From Kappaphycus alvarezii (Eukaryota; Rhodophyta; Florideophyceae; Gigartinales; Solieriaceae): 64,000 nucleotides of DNA. The position numbers and the translations under genes are program-made. The stretch's first letter is position 1. Every line of letters begins with the position of its first letter. The notes beneath the pieces were generated by a model. It ran no database searches. It had not been told where the DNA came from and was given only the letters and a program-made list of their open reading frames with translations. Positions 1-10,762 of this stretch are shown here, piece after piece. The stretch lies in NCBI GenBank assembly GCA_002205965.3, contig NADL03000663.1, forward strand, positions 41,954 through 105,953, read 5' to 3'.

Positions 1-538
1 ATTGCAGTAATTGTTTTAATAGACAACTTTTGTTGCTGAACACGGTCATAAAGATCCGTTCGAAATAGAGCCCGTTCAATATATTTTATCAATTTGTACA
101 TGCGAATCAATACGGTTTCAACAACAATGTTCCCATCTTTTTCATAAAATTGAGTTTCTCATCTGTTACATTGATGTGAAAATCAATCAATAAATATATA
201 TATTGATAATATATATACCGCAAGATCTTCCCTGTGTCTGCTTAAAGAAGGGTCCACGTTTTTCGGAGGATCTATCTAGTAGGTATTCAGTGATATTTGT
301 TTCATGGTGAGTTATTGAATAAAAAGCGTGACAGATATCATTTAATCTAGATTATGCATAAAATCTGCGAAAGGATCCATTCGTCGTGTTGCACCTGATT
401 TTTAAAGCAACAAGCCCCCAATCATGAAATTTATCACAAAGAAACCTGAAAAGAGAATTAAAATGGAGTGAACTCTACTGACTTGGTGCGGCTTTAAAAT
501 TAGTGACAACTATTTTGCTCCCGACAGGGGCATATTTT

Positions 539-802
539 CTATCCGAGTAAAATGGGAGGATCCTCCACAACTGCGCCCGCACCCGTAGTTAATTTATGAA
601 TACCCACCGCACACTTCTGTGCAACCTTGTACAACCCATAAAGATTTACCACCACAACTGTGATGTCTACGATCAGTCCACTCCAATGATCGTAGGAAAC
701 GGTATTTACGACTAACATGCATATATGATTTATATTTTTCACTCCTATATCCGCAGTGGTCATCATGTTTATGATCATTATCCCAAATCCAACTCTTGAC
801 AA
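539..802 (-). CDS. Unrecognised hydrophobic reading frame, copy A
   Basis: An 87-codon frame on the minus strand of the tandem unit. It is rich in I, V, L and M, with a central hydrophobic stretch that could be a membrane segment, and ends with a stop at 539. The listed first codon is not ATG, so it may be an exon or the end of a larger gene. Copy B has the same frame. The diverged third copy keeps recognisable pieces of the translation (a G-I-x-x-I-N-x-M-T core and an LVVNTVSYDH core) with mostly conservative changes. That is the best hint that the strand is, or was, coding. I do not recognise the family. Confidence 0.35.
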   Translation of the reverse strand: MSRVGFGIMIINMMTTADIGVKNINHICMLVVNTVSYDHWSGLIVDITVVVVNLYGLYKVAQKCAVGIHKLTTGAGAVVEDPPILLG

Positions 803-1206
803 ACTCCCAACACCCGCGCCGTGTGTTGCCTCAGCATGTGCCCGAATCGCCTCACTGTGCTCAAGAAAGCCTTCCCAGCCAAGCTAGTGACCGAAGCTGC
901 CATGACAATTCTTGGCGCCCCTCTAGGACCCATCTCTTTACGGAAAACCAGCCCAACGTTTGCATTGACAAATTCCAGGCGACCATGGGCACTCCTCAAT
1001 ACGGTTTCGGGATAACACTCTTGGAAGACACTCTTCGCCGCCCACACACGATTCCTTCTACAGTGCGTTCTATTCTCTGCATGCCGCATCCACCACATTT
1101 TCCGCCTCGTGTCCCTGGACGTATCCCTCTCCTCAGCAACTTGCTTCGCCCTCTTCGATGGCTGCATCCGCACGAAAGAATGACGCTCCTCAAGCCCCGT
1201 CCGCAC
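778..1206 (-). CDS. Unrecognised basic reading frame, copy A
   Basis: A 142-codon minus-strand frame that overlaps the end of the hydrophobic frame in another phase. It is rich in R and K in its first half. Copy B holds the same frame, slightly longer at 30,963-31,451. No motif is recognised. The strand is the same as the hydrophobic frame, so the two could be neighbouring exons of one gene, but no splice sites were convincing. It could equally be a chance opening in GC-rich sequence. Confidence 0.22.
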   Translation of the reverse strand: MRTGLEERHSFVRMQPSKRAKQVAEERDTSRDTRRKMWWMRHAENRTHCRRNRVWAAKSVFQECYPETVLRSAHGRLEFVNANVGLVFRKEMGPRGAPRIVMAASVTSLAGKAFLSTVRRFGHMLRQHTARVLGVCQELDLG

Positions 1207-1595
1207 AAGTGCTCCCTTCGCTGCGCCTGCTTGTCCATCGGTCCGAAACGCTCGTCCATTCGTGCACTCTTCATCTGACCGGATATATCTGATAGGGGTA
1301 AATCGTCGGAGAAGAGATACTTAGAACCAACTACCCCAAGACGGAGGTGTTGCGAGCGACAAAAGTGCTACCGTGGTATAGTTGAACAAATAAAAAGGAG
1401 TGTATATGGGAGAGAGTTGAGAGGGCTACAAGCAAGTATAAAAGGGGCAGGGTCTACCACTGATGCTCTGCGACCAGCTTAGGAAAAAGTTTTCTAGGGT
1501 CTGAAGTTGACTCTCAACTTCCTACTACTCGGAGCTTGACCTGAAGTTGTCTGCCAACTTGCTTGACCTCTCAAGGAGGAAGCACTTTACTCAGC

Positions 1596-1610
1596 TTATA
1601 TAGACCTTTC
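1596..1610 (-). promoter_or_regulatory. E1 LTR TATA box 1
   Basis: On the minus strand this reads GAAAGGTCTATATAA, continuing GCTGAG. A TATATAA box here would place U3 to its right and R-U5 (about 300 bp) to its left. E2 and the solo LTR keep the box. The right LTR of E1 has the same box at the equivalent place. Confidence 0.55.
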
Positions 1611-1775
1611 GGCTAATCCTAAAGTCTCAATCAAACATACTAAATACCATAAAACGCATTCACGGGAATCGTGTGAACCAGAGAGACCATTAGAAGATAT
1701 TTCCTCAAGGTAAATATCTAGGTGCCATACCCATGCCAGCCACCCATCGGCCAGGGGTGGGAATTGATGTGGCCA

Positions 1776-1790
1776 TTATATAGACCTTTC
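1776..1790 (-). promoter_or_regulatory. E1 LTR TATA box 2 (15-bp duplicate)
   Basis: The same 15 bases as at 1,596-1,610 recur exactly 180 bp upstream in the sense of the element. The solo LTR at 43,779-44,499 keeps both boxes. E2 lacks this one because its U3 is different. Confidence 0.45.
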
Positions 1791-2041
1791 AGAGTCACTC
1801 GTAGTATCACCCACAACCTAGAACTGTACTGACATCCACTATGACAGCGTGTCCTAAAATAAAAAATCAACCGATGAATTTGCCACACTCACCCAAATTA
1901 AAAATATCTTGCAAATTCAAAAACTGTAAAAATATCTTCCCAGTTCCAATACTGTATACAATTATGGTCCTCATCTAAATTTTTTCGTGTGCGAATTTGC
2001 GCACATCACGCCCTCCCGCTCAAGACGAACGTCCCGGCTCG

Positions 2042-3230
2042 TCACTGCTCTTGTTGTTCTTGTGGGAGTTCTATCCATTCATCAGGGAGAGTATAGGGTT
2101 CACTATAAGGATATGGTAGTAGCTCATTTCCAATATGATGAGAGAGTGTGTACCGTGCGATGACCGGCTCATCTCCTTGGTCAAGAGTTTCGTAGATTCG
2201 GCGTATGGTTTCATAGTGTTCTCTAATGAGCTCCTCCCGTTTCACTTCTCCAAACCTTCCAAATGTGAGGTAGTAAACGTAGTATGCAAACTTTTCTGGC
2301 AACGGGTCCAGAAACGGGTATCTGAAGGAGAAAAAAACTCGCAACATAAGGACTGAGTCCTCACGAGTAAGGTGCGCCCCGTGAATGGTCTGGAAGCACA
2401 TGCAAATACTAATGCAAAAAAGGAAATTACTTCTGCTTCTCGAGGGTCCTCTGTCATTTCGCGAAGCCAACGTCTAATTGGTAGCCGTCCAATAATTAAG
2501 GATGCATAGTTTCCCCCTGGGAGACTAGGCGGTGTTTGAGGCGATCTTCTTGGCGATCTTCCTCGCTGCTCCCGACGCCTTGCCCTCTTCGATGATCCGC
2601 CCCGATCACTTGATGGTCCAGCTCGTATCATCATCACGGCCTCGGGAGGATCCTGGTCTTCGGCTGAGGTTGTATTTCTGAGCGGAGCAACGTAAGGTTC
2701 CCATAGAGGATATGGGACCAGTCGATATTCCATATCAGGGGGCAAGCTGTAACCTCTCAGTCGCACATCTTGGTTGTTCTTGAGAAATACGTAAACTGGA
2801 CGGATAATGTTCAGATATGTTTGCGACAAGTCTCCGATAGCTACCATTCCATACCTCCCTATAGAGTAATGATATATGACTTCCACAAACTCTGGACCTG
2901 CTTCCGTGAACCTTCCGTTTTGGAATGAGAATAGAACTCTGATCAATAGTCGGAAATCTTCTTGAGGTAGCAATGGTCCGTTCAACGTACGAAAACATAG
3001 GCATATATTAATGTAGAAATGGATGATTACGTGGAGTTCGTAGTAGTCACGCGTAATCGAGATGATCCATTCCCAGGCCCTTTTTCCTCCCATAGGAATC
3101 ATTCTATAGTTAAAGATGAGTATGCCTCGTGGTTGCGCATAGTCCTGTGTGAGAAGGAATTCTTCAGGCCTCTGATGGTAAGGGACCAGACGACGTGCAT
3201 GGATTGCCCTCCTTGATCTCTTCCCTGAGC
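2042..3230 (-). CDS. E1 post-integrase region with two paralogous domains
   Basis: Downstream of integrase, and before the 3' LTR, the element codes for two related domains of about 115 aa. Domain 1 is at about 2,676-3,020 and domain 2 at about 2,060-2,415. They share ICLCFRTLNG / ICMCFQTIHG, RVLFSF / RVFFSF, SIGRYG / TFGRFG and YPLWEPY / YPYSEPY at matching spacing. A basic, arginine-serine-rich linker (KRARRREQRGRSPRR near 2,560-2,600) separates them. I see no signal peptide, no strong membrane helix and no chromodomain, so it does not look like an envelope. I do not recognise the domain. E2 has both domains too. Confidence 0.75.
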
Positions 3231-3249
3231 TTGAACAGAGCTTATAATG

Positions 3250-4450
3250 CGGGTGTCTTTCCTCCGTGACGATGCAAGGGTTCGAGTACTTTGTTTGGAA
3301 AGCCGGCCACTTCACAGCCTGTTGCATTGCTTTTCCGTGTGCTACAAGTACTTTAGAGCCGACTGAGAAAGTTTGGACTGGAGGCTCTTCATCCTTATTT
3401 CTTGTCTGTGTTAGCGCGCGGTGTGATCTCCAGCTTTCGGTGGCCAATAGTTCGACCTCTCTACTCTCTTCATCGATAACATTTGTTTCCATATCTCTCT
3501 GTAACATTCTAGGAGCTCTTCCGTACATTAGCTCAAACGGTGACCGTCCACTTCTTCCTCTTCTTCGCCGATAGCCGTATAACACTTTTGGTAAGGCATC
3601 TTCCCACTGGATTTCATTCTCGGACATAGTTTTCGATATTGATCGTTTGATGGTTCCAACCATCCTCTCCGCTTTCCCGTTTGACATAGGAGCATATGCG
3701 AGAACTGTCTTTAGCTGAATACCTTTTTCTTCCAAGAAACGAAGCAGTGAAGTTGCAGTAAAACAAAGTGCGTTATCCGAGATGATCCTTTTTGGAAGAC
3801 CAAACGGTTCAATTATTTCTTTTTCGATGAATCTCAGGACCACTTCAGCATTGGCCTCCTCAACTGCAACTGCTATTGGCCATCCAGTAAGATGTTCCAC
3901 CCCTATAAGGAGATATTTGTTTCCGGAAGAGGTTTCCTTGAATGGGCCGGCAAAGTCAATTGAAAAGGTTTCAAAGAGACCGGAAACTGGAAAGCCTAGA
4001 GTTGTCTTATACTTTCGTATTGGCGTGAATTTTTGACAGTTGTCGCAGCTTTTCACGAAGTTATAGACGTCCTTATGGATACTGGGCCACCAGAATCTCT
4101 CAGTAACGAATTTCTTGGTTGTTTCGAGATCCCAATGCCCTAACTCATCATGAAAAGTCCTCAAGATCTTCATTCTTTCTTTCAAAGGGGCCACTAGTCG
4201 AGGACCGGCTTTCGTGTGTCGGAAGAGTTTCCCATTCCATAGTGTAAAAGCCTTTTGATTCCTGCGTACCCAATTTCTGTGTTCAATATCAACCTTTCTC
4301 ATTTCTAGTCCATCCAGGAATTTAATTAGTCCGTCAATATTAGCTTCGTACTCGTTATTGTTCGGCACTTGCACCTCGGCAACTCCGACGATGTTCTCGG
4401 AAGCTTTTTCATTTGGAATCAGTGGATCCCTCAAGCGGGATAGGTAGTCG
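3250..4450 (-). CDS. E1 integrase
   Basis: DDE integrase that would join the cDNA to the chromosome. The zinc-binding HHCC module runs from HDELGH to CDNC (about 4,035-4,165). The catalytic acidic residues sit in FSIDFAGP (near 3,950), ISDNALCF (near 3,775) and NGKAERMVG (near 3,670). A GPY/F-like C-terminal module with W, P and Y residues follows at about 3,230-3,330, and the frame then runs on into the post-integrase region. Confidence 0.92.
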
Positions 4451-5960
4451 GCAGGCTGATTATTGCGTCCGGGCCTATACACAATTTCAAACCGATATTC
4501 TGCGAAAATGTCGAGCCATCGGGCCAAGCGGTGATGTACATCTTTCTTTTGGAATGCTGTCTTAAGTGCCTGGTGATCAGTTATCAAGACAAATTTCTCG
4601 AGTGATAAAAGGTATACGCGAAACTTTTTCAGTGCGAAGACAACAGCGAGCGCTTCTTTTTCGCAGACTGAGTATCTCCTTTCCGCATCATTCAGAGTGC
4701 GACTTGCGAATTGAACCGGGTGTAGTCTTCCGTTTTCATCTTTTTGGGACAAAACGGCACCCAAAGACCGTTCTGAGGCATCTGTCTCCACAACAAATGG
4801 TCTCTTGAAATCTGGATACATGAGCACTGGGGGACACATAGCTTATCTTTAAGCTCTTCAAATGCGGTTTGCATTTCCTTGTTCCATAAAAATTTTCCGT
4901 TCTTTGTTGTGCTGGCATGTAACGGTGCTGCAGTCTTGGCGAAATCTTTGATAAATCTCCTGTAATATGAGGCCAGTCCTAAGAAGCTTCGAACCTCCGT
5001 CTTTGAAGCGGGCCTTGGTGCCAACTTGATTTTTTTCGTTTTCTCTGGATCCACTTTAATTCCCTCTTGATCGACGATATGACCGAGTAATTGGATAGAC
5101 GTTTTCGCAAAGAAGCATTTGCTTAACTTAATTTTCAGGCTGTACGCAGCTATTTTCTCCACCACAGTCTTGACATGCGATATGTGCTGATCCAAGGTTT
5201 TTGAGAATATCACTACATCATCGATATAAACTCTTGCAAATGGAAGTCCTTTCAAAACCTCGTTCATCATTCTTTGGAATGTAGCTGGGGCATTCATGAG
5301 ACCAAAAGGCATCACTTCGAACCTGAATGTACCGGCTTTGCTGGTAAAAGTTGTTTTTTCCTTGCATTTTTCATCCAATGGAATCTGCCAATAACCAGTG
5401 TAAAGATCAATTGAGGTGAAGTATCTCCCGTCCTTCAAGTCCTCGAGGATTTCCTCCATATTCGGAATCGGAAATCGATCGGGTATCATTCTCTGGTTCA
5501 GTTGTCGGTAATCGACGCAAAAACGCAGCTTTCCATCCTTCTTTGGTGCGACCACAACTGGAAATGACCATGGGGATGAAACTGGCCGAATGATATCATT
5601 TTCCAGCATACTTGTAACATTCTCTGAGATAAATTGGTCATATTTTGGCGGTTGACGTCTAGGCCTGTGGTAAATTGGTTGAGTATCGGTAAGTTCAAAT
5701 GAGTGAGTGACCGGTACACTTGCTTGTCTTAAATCGAAACTCCATGCAATTACTTCGGAAGATGTTAACATGTCGGATATTATCATTGAGGCGGGGGCTG
5801 GAAGGTGCTGTACTTTTTCTTGAATTTCTCCAATTTGGCGCTGGTCCTTTTCTTGATCCTCACCCTCCAAATTTTGAAGGACCTCTTCCGGCGTGCTCAC
5901 ATCTTCAGATATGGAATTCGATATATTCTTGTTTTCCGTGCAATTGTAATCTTCTTTCAT
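4450..5960 (-). CDS. E1 reverse transcriptase and RNase H
   Basis: RT fingers and palm are clear: a PKKDGKLRFCVDYRQLN block near 5,500, SIDLYTGYWQIPL near 5,400, MPFGLMNAPATFQ near 5,300 and the catalytic box YIDDVVIFSK near 5,215-5,245. The connection follows (FLGLASYYRRFI near 4,970). RNase H lies at about 4,450-4,840, with the VETDAS block, an ITDHQAL block and a final YRPGRNNQPADYLSR. The order RT then RH then integrase is diagnostic for Ty3/gypsy rather than copia. Confidence 0.93.
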
Positions 5961-6199
5961 GCCCGAATTCCGTCCTTTGATTCGATATTATCGCAAAAAG
6001 AAACACATTCAGGTGTCAAACCTACCCTAGAATTCCATTCTTCATCTGTTTCAAACCCAGAATCATAATCGTCCCATGTCATGTTCATTGTCCCCCGAGC
6101 GTACCCTTTCTCACTTCCGAAAGTGTTAGTTGGTTCGGAATCTTCGCTGTCATAGCTAGAAGTGAAATCTTCACTGTCCGTCTCTCTTAGATCTTCCGG

Positions 6200-6832
6200 A
6201 TGTGTGCTTTTGTCGAAATCCAGGGGCATCTTCACGTTTCTGCCGTCAACATTAACTGAAACGATTTGGTTGCCCAAGTCAATGCAGGTCCCTAGTCTTT
6301 CCATGGTAGGACAGCCAATGATTGCATCGAAAGGGAGCTCCGGCATGACGAGAAAGTCTACATCAACTTTAGAGTCCCCAAAGAACACGGAAACCTTGTT
6401 AACAGTGCCCATGCATTTTGAGACGGTTCCATCCGCCACAGTTATTCTTCGAGTAGTTGGAATAATTTCGAGACCTAAATCTGTCACCAAAGTTTCTGAG
6501 ATAAGGTTTGGAACAGCGCCCGAATCGAAAAGAGCTTGGGTTTGCATTCCCAATACTTTGACTGGTACTAGTTTAAGACGTCTTGGTGCTGTCGAGGCCG
6601 ATTGAAGAAACAGTTTCTTACCCTTAGCGGACTTATTAGACCTGATAATTTTTTTGAGTTCTTTTCTCGCATCCTCTGCGTCGCCCCTCAAAAGTTGACC
6701 AAACGTTATCCCAGTTGGGGCCGATGCAAGCTCAGCCACCAAATTGTACTTCTTCACATATTCTAGTACGTCCTTCGGGATACTCTTAAATTTCTTACTC
6801 TTTCTCGTCTTCTTGGCCGAAGTGTTTCCCAC
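6200..6832 (-). CDS. E1 aspartic protease region
   Basis: Retropepsin-type protease that would cut the gag-pol precursor. The active-site signature FDSGA is seen near 6,500-6,540, followed by a hydrophobic core and the second-half ILG-like segment near 6,300-6,340. It lies between gag and RT, as in Ty3/gypsy elements. The C-terminal part before RT is acidic and serine-rich. Confidence 0.85.
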
Positions 6833-7039
6833 CCTGGAACAACTTGATCAAGCCTCTTGGTTCGAGGAGGTACAGGTGCTGGGATATGCTCCAGCATTCC
6901 ATAATCTAGCCTAGGTTTTTTCGACAAAACGTTCCCTTCCCCATCCCTTTTTGTCACATTAACTTGACTGATTTCTTCAGCGATGGATACATTACCGGCA
7001 TCCGCCAACCTTTGATCCTTCCTGTTTTGTAAGATTTTC

Positions 7040-7962
7040 ATCTCTGGTCCTGACTCACTCCTCGCGTCCGATAAATTTGCTCTTCTGTTGTCTTTAGACC
7101 AGCAGTTACTTTCATGATGCCCGTAACGACCGCACTTTCCACAACGAGTGTTTCTATGTGGATTATCAGGACACCTATTTGCAAAGTGTCCAGGCTTGTG
7201 ACAGTAGGAACAGACTTCTGCGGCCTTGGGGCCCCAGACTGGTTCTTCTTAATGGTAAGAGTAAGGCTTTCCAACTGCGAGGTTATCATGTCAAGTCGAT
7301 TATCGAATCGGGTTTCCAACCTTTCTTCCAAGTTTTTGACATCGCTCCTGACTGATTCCAATGCTGCTGCGCTAGTCGCTGGCCTTTGATAATTCTTTTC
7401 AGGATGTACGATCGATAGATGTACGGGTTTCCCTCGGTATTTCACTTAGTGACTGAAACGTCTCCGAATTTTTGACAAATTCTACTATGGTACCCTTCAG
7501 TTCATTAAAAGTGTGAGGGCCCTTGATGAGGAGGAAATCGGAGAGCCGCTTATCCCCCATCGCCGCCTTACGCAGCATTCCGTACTTGGCTTGGGCGTTG
7601 AACCCAGCCTTTTCATAGAGATCACACAAGTATACCAATGAGCTTAACAAATCGTCGAAGTTGAGCCGGGCCTCTATGGCGGTACGAATCATCTCATCTG
7701 GTTCTACCTGCTTAGCATATTCTTTCACAAGCCACTCACATACCTCACCGAAGTTACGCCCATTCCCGTTAAGAGACCACCCGTTGATAAACTTGGCCTT
7801 ATATTTGTGCTTTGCGTCACCATGAAGATAGGCGAAGATACTTTCGGCCTTCTCTTCATCGCTCTTCTCACGCATCACAACGTTGACATATGTATAGAGA
7901 AACTCCTCAACGTCTTCATTCTTGCCCCCTGTGAACGTTATACGAGCAGCGTTGAGATCCAT
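7040..7962 (-). CDS. E1 gag region
   Basis: Gag-type structural protein of a Ty3/gypsy element. It would form the virus-like particle and hold the RNA genome. The ATG at 7,960-7,962 opens a capsid-like helical region. The distal part has two classical CX2CX4HX4C zinc knuckles, one near 7,171-7,215 and one near 7,102-7,145. It lies about 75 bp inside the primer-binding site, as expected for the first gene. The sister element E2 has the same protein at 24,050-24,980. Confidence 0.88.
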
Positions 7963-8035
7963 GATTACAGAAAAGAAATCCCCTCGAATGGTTCCCTAAG
8001 ACTGCTCAACTCGAATACCTCGGGTGCAACCCCCT

Positions 8036-8049
8036 CCACAAGAGTACCA
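8036..8049 (-). other. E1 candidate primer-binding site
   Basis: Two bases inside the 5' LTR the minus strand reads TGGTACTCTTGTGG. It starts with the TGG that would pair with a tRNA CCA end. I cannot assign the tRNA. E2 has the same site at 25,052-25,065. Confidence 0.6.
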
Positions 8050-8051
8050 AA

Positions 8052-8771
8052 TGATAGGGGTAAATCGTCGGGAGAAGAGATACTTAGAACCAACTACCCC
8101 AAGACGGAGGTGTTGCGAGCGACAAAAGTGCTACCGTGGTATAGTTGAACAAATAAAAAGGAGTGTATATGGGAGAGAGTTGAGAGGGCTACAAGCAAGT
8201 ATAAAAGGGGCAGGGTCTACCACTGATGCTCTGCGACCAGCTTAGGAAAAAGTTTTCTAGGGTCTGAAGTTGACTCTCAACTTCCTACTACTCGGAGCTT
8301 GACCTGAAGTTGTCTGCCAACTTGCTTGACCTCTCAAGGAGGAAGCACTTTACTCAGCTTATATAGACCTTTCGGCTAATCCTAAAGTCTCAATCAAACA
8401 TACTAAATACCATAAAACGCATTCACGGGAATCGTGTGAACCAGAGAGACCATTAGAAGATATTTCCTCAAGGTAAATATCTAGGTGCCATACCCATGCC
8501 AGCCACCCATCGGCCAGGGGTGGGAATTGATGTGGCCATTATATAGACCTTTCAGAGTCACTCGTAGTATCACCCACAACCTAGAACTGTACTGACATCC
8601 ACTATGACAGCGTGTCCTAAAATAAAAAATCAACCGATGAATTTGCCACACTCACCCAAATTAAAAATATCTTGCAAATTCAAAAACTGTAAAAATATCT
8701 TCCCAGTTCCAATACTGTATACAATTATGGTCCTCATCTAAATTTTTTCGTGTGCGAATTTGCGCACATCA
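8052..8771 (-). repeat. E1 5' LTR
   Basis: Right copy in the window and the 5' LTR. It is essentially identical to 1,290-2,008. The same family recurs as the solo LTR at 43,779-44,499. Confidence 0.95.
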
Positions 8772-8776
8772 ATATC

Positions 8777-10762
8777 TTCCAAGAGTAAAACACCCAAACT
8801 TTTTTCCCTCTTCATCTGCGGAAAGCCTTGTCGATAGCGCTGCCCACCCCTCAGTCCCTGGCTACCGCGCCTAAACCCGCGATTTCATTCACGCATTGCT
8901 CACAGACTCGACCGCATCACATGTTGTTCACCAGGCACGTGCTTGAATCCGCCGTTCCCCCAGCTGTCACGTTTCCCATGACCTACATTTTCCCACTCCA
9001 TCACCATTCACTCTCCAATCAAACACCCTGAGCAACCTGTAATCCTCGTTCGGCGTAATCTAGCAATAGCTGTCGCAAGACTACACCGGCCGTGTGAGGT
9101 CGTCCCGCCTGACTCTGCCTCCTTTTCAGACTCTCTAATACACAGATCTGCCCCCCTCTAGTCTCGGAAAATAGCCATCCTACATCTCTAATCAATAAAG
9201 CAACCCCAATTATCCCCGCCTATTGCGTAGTGAAGGGAAACGTTTGGGTGTTTTACTGTTGGAAGATATTTCCGACCTATCCCATGGTTTTCCAGACAAC
9301 CGCAATCGACTCAAAAAGGGTATACCTACAGCGTAATGGGGAAGGAACTACGCTTCCTAAAATGCTACCTTCAGGCCCGTAGTGAAGCCAACTCTGCTTC
9401 CAAGAATTTTTGAGGTGGGCAGGTGCACTGATATGGGACAGGACGGCGCGTGAGGATGTTTTTGTGCTGCGTGTCAACATTAACTACCAACCGATCAACG
9501 ACACGTTCCGTCATCCTGATGCCGCAACCCTCCAATTTCATATCGCCAATTTCATATCGCCTCGCTGATCCAGTAATATGCTCATCGCTCTGCGGTCCCC
9601 TCCAATTGGCTCCTTCCCGTCGAGCATCTACCTTCGCCCATCCAAACACCATCGCCCCCGCTTCTAATCCCAGGGACCTCTCCCTTTCGCGATTGCTCCC
9701 CCTACCGTCTCCCAAGTATTCTTCCCTTCACAGCATGCGACACACTTCAACTAGCCCCACTCGAGACGGCACACCCAGCTTACCGTGCACTCTTTAACTT
9801 CAAATTTGCTCCACTCCCCTGTTTCCACACTTCTTCATCCTGATAATGAATGAGTAAAGAAGTTGACTATCCTTCCCCAGCTTCCAAACCTCATGCACAC
9901 CAGACACCCATTCACTGTATGACGCTGCATCATTTCTACCCAAAGCCCCCGTTTCCGGATTCAATCCGCCCCTTTACATCAAAGCCTTCATGTATTACCT
10001 ACCACGCACATATTCAACCCCTAACCTTCATCATGTGTACTTCCCTCCACGATACTGTACTCTTACCCGCTCACGTCCTCCATTGCGTGTGTCTCCATTC
10101 CGTGATGGAAAACCAAGTCCATATTTTGACGCCAGGTCTAGCCTCGCCGATCCGCCCGATCTCAACTCCCCGTGGCCCGCCTTGTCCGACCTAGCCAACT
10201 ACCCTCTGCCCATACACTTGTACCCTTCTCACATACACCTCCAGTATTTTAACCCTTCCGATAAACCCGAAACCCTTCCTGCATACTTGGCGCCAACTTC
10301 CGTTGCTCCCCTCGCCTCTTCCTGTGCTTTTTTCTTCACCTTCAATTGTTTCGGGCTATCCTACATTCTACCCGTACGCCTGTATTTCACGCCGCCCCCT
10401 AACCTTTCAACCTTCCGACCAACCCAATCTCTCTCCTGTGCCATTCTCTTCAAATACTTCTGCTCCGCTCCCCTTCTCCAGTGCCCCTCTCTGCATTCCA
10501 TCCCGGAGCCTCCGCGCAACTTGGCGTCGCCGTTCCATCCCTTTCTCAATACCGACCTTCCCATCTGGTCAGAGCGATTCCACCCCTGGCAAGATAGCTG
10601 TGCCACACACATTCCCTCGCAGTCCCTCAGCCCTCCCTGGCTTCTCTTCCCGACCTCAAGCTCTTCACCTACCGAGAACAGAACAAATATTATCGCACGC
10701 CGTTGAGCAACAGAAAAAAAGCTTGCCTTACCATCACGCGAACCGTCGCCTCCGCTGTCCAA
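8777..10762. other. C- and T-rich part of the unit, copy A, no assigned gene
   Basis: Apart from the micro-insertion, this stretch matches copy B (31,506-33,440). Its plus strand is pyrimidine-rich and holds long overlapping openings in several frames, for example 238 codons at 9,990-10,706. All are proline- and serine-rich, and none shows a domain. The skew alone produces such openings. A decayed gene is possible, but I cannot choose a frame. Confidence 0.5.
9235..9378 (-). mobile_element. 144-bp micro-insertion, copy A
   Basis: A 144-bp insertion absent from copy B (empty site near 31,930), with an 8-bp target duplication gtagtgaa at 9,227-9,234 and 9,379-9,386. On the minus strand it starts GGGCCTGAAGG and ends with the constant end AACACCCAAACGTTTCCC. 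It codes for nothing. This is the longest of the family seen here. An 8-bp duplication would also suit a hAT- or Merlin-like non-autonomous DNA element, but the two ends share at most GGG as an inverted repeat. Confidence 0.8.

Larger units (their letters stand above)
1290..2008 (-). repeat. E1 3' LTR
   Basis: Left copy in the window, and the 3' LTR of this minus-strand element. It begins TGATAGGGG and ends GCACATCA. Just inside, at 2,009-2,019, the minus strand reads GCGGGAGGGCG, a fitting polypurine tract. Confidence 0.95.
1290..8771 (-). mobile_element. E1: Ty3/gypsy LTR retrotransposon, young
   Basis: A 7,482-bp element with LTRs of 719 and 720 bp and the 5-bp target duplication atatc at 1,285-1,289 and 8,772-8,776. 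Copy B shows the unoccupied site near 31,466. The LTRs begin TG and end CA. Coding order on the minus strand is gag, protease, RT, RNase H, integrase, then an extra region, which is the Ty3/gypsy order. I found a single one-base length difference between the LTRs, so insertion was very recent. The body has about half a dozen reading-frame interruptions; some may be family-typical overlaps. It landed inside a 44-bp micro-insertion that both unit copies carry. Confidence 0.96.

Noticed and set aside
9235-9378. Calling the micro-insertions hAT or Merlin MITEs outright
   Set aside because: The 8-bp duplication fits, but terminal inverted repeats are lacking beyond GGG and one end varies between copies.
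9990-10706. 238-codon plus-strand frame in copy A, with a longer relative in copy B
   Set aside because: Several frames are open at once in this pyrimidine-rich strand, all are proline/serine-rich, and none shows a domain. Not called as a gene.
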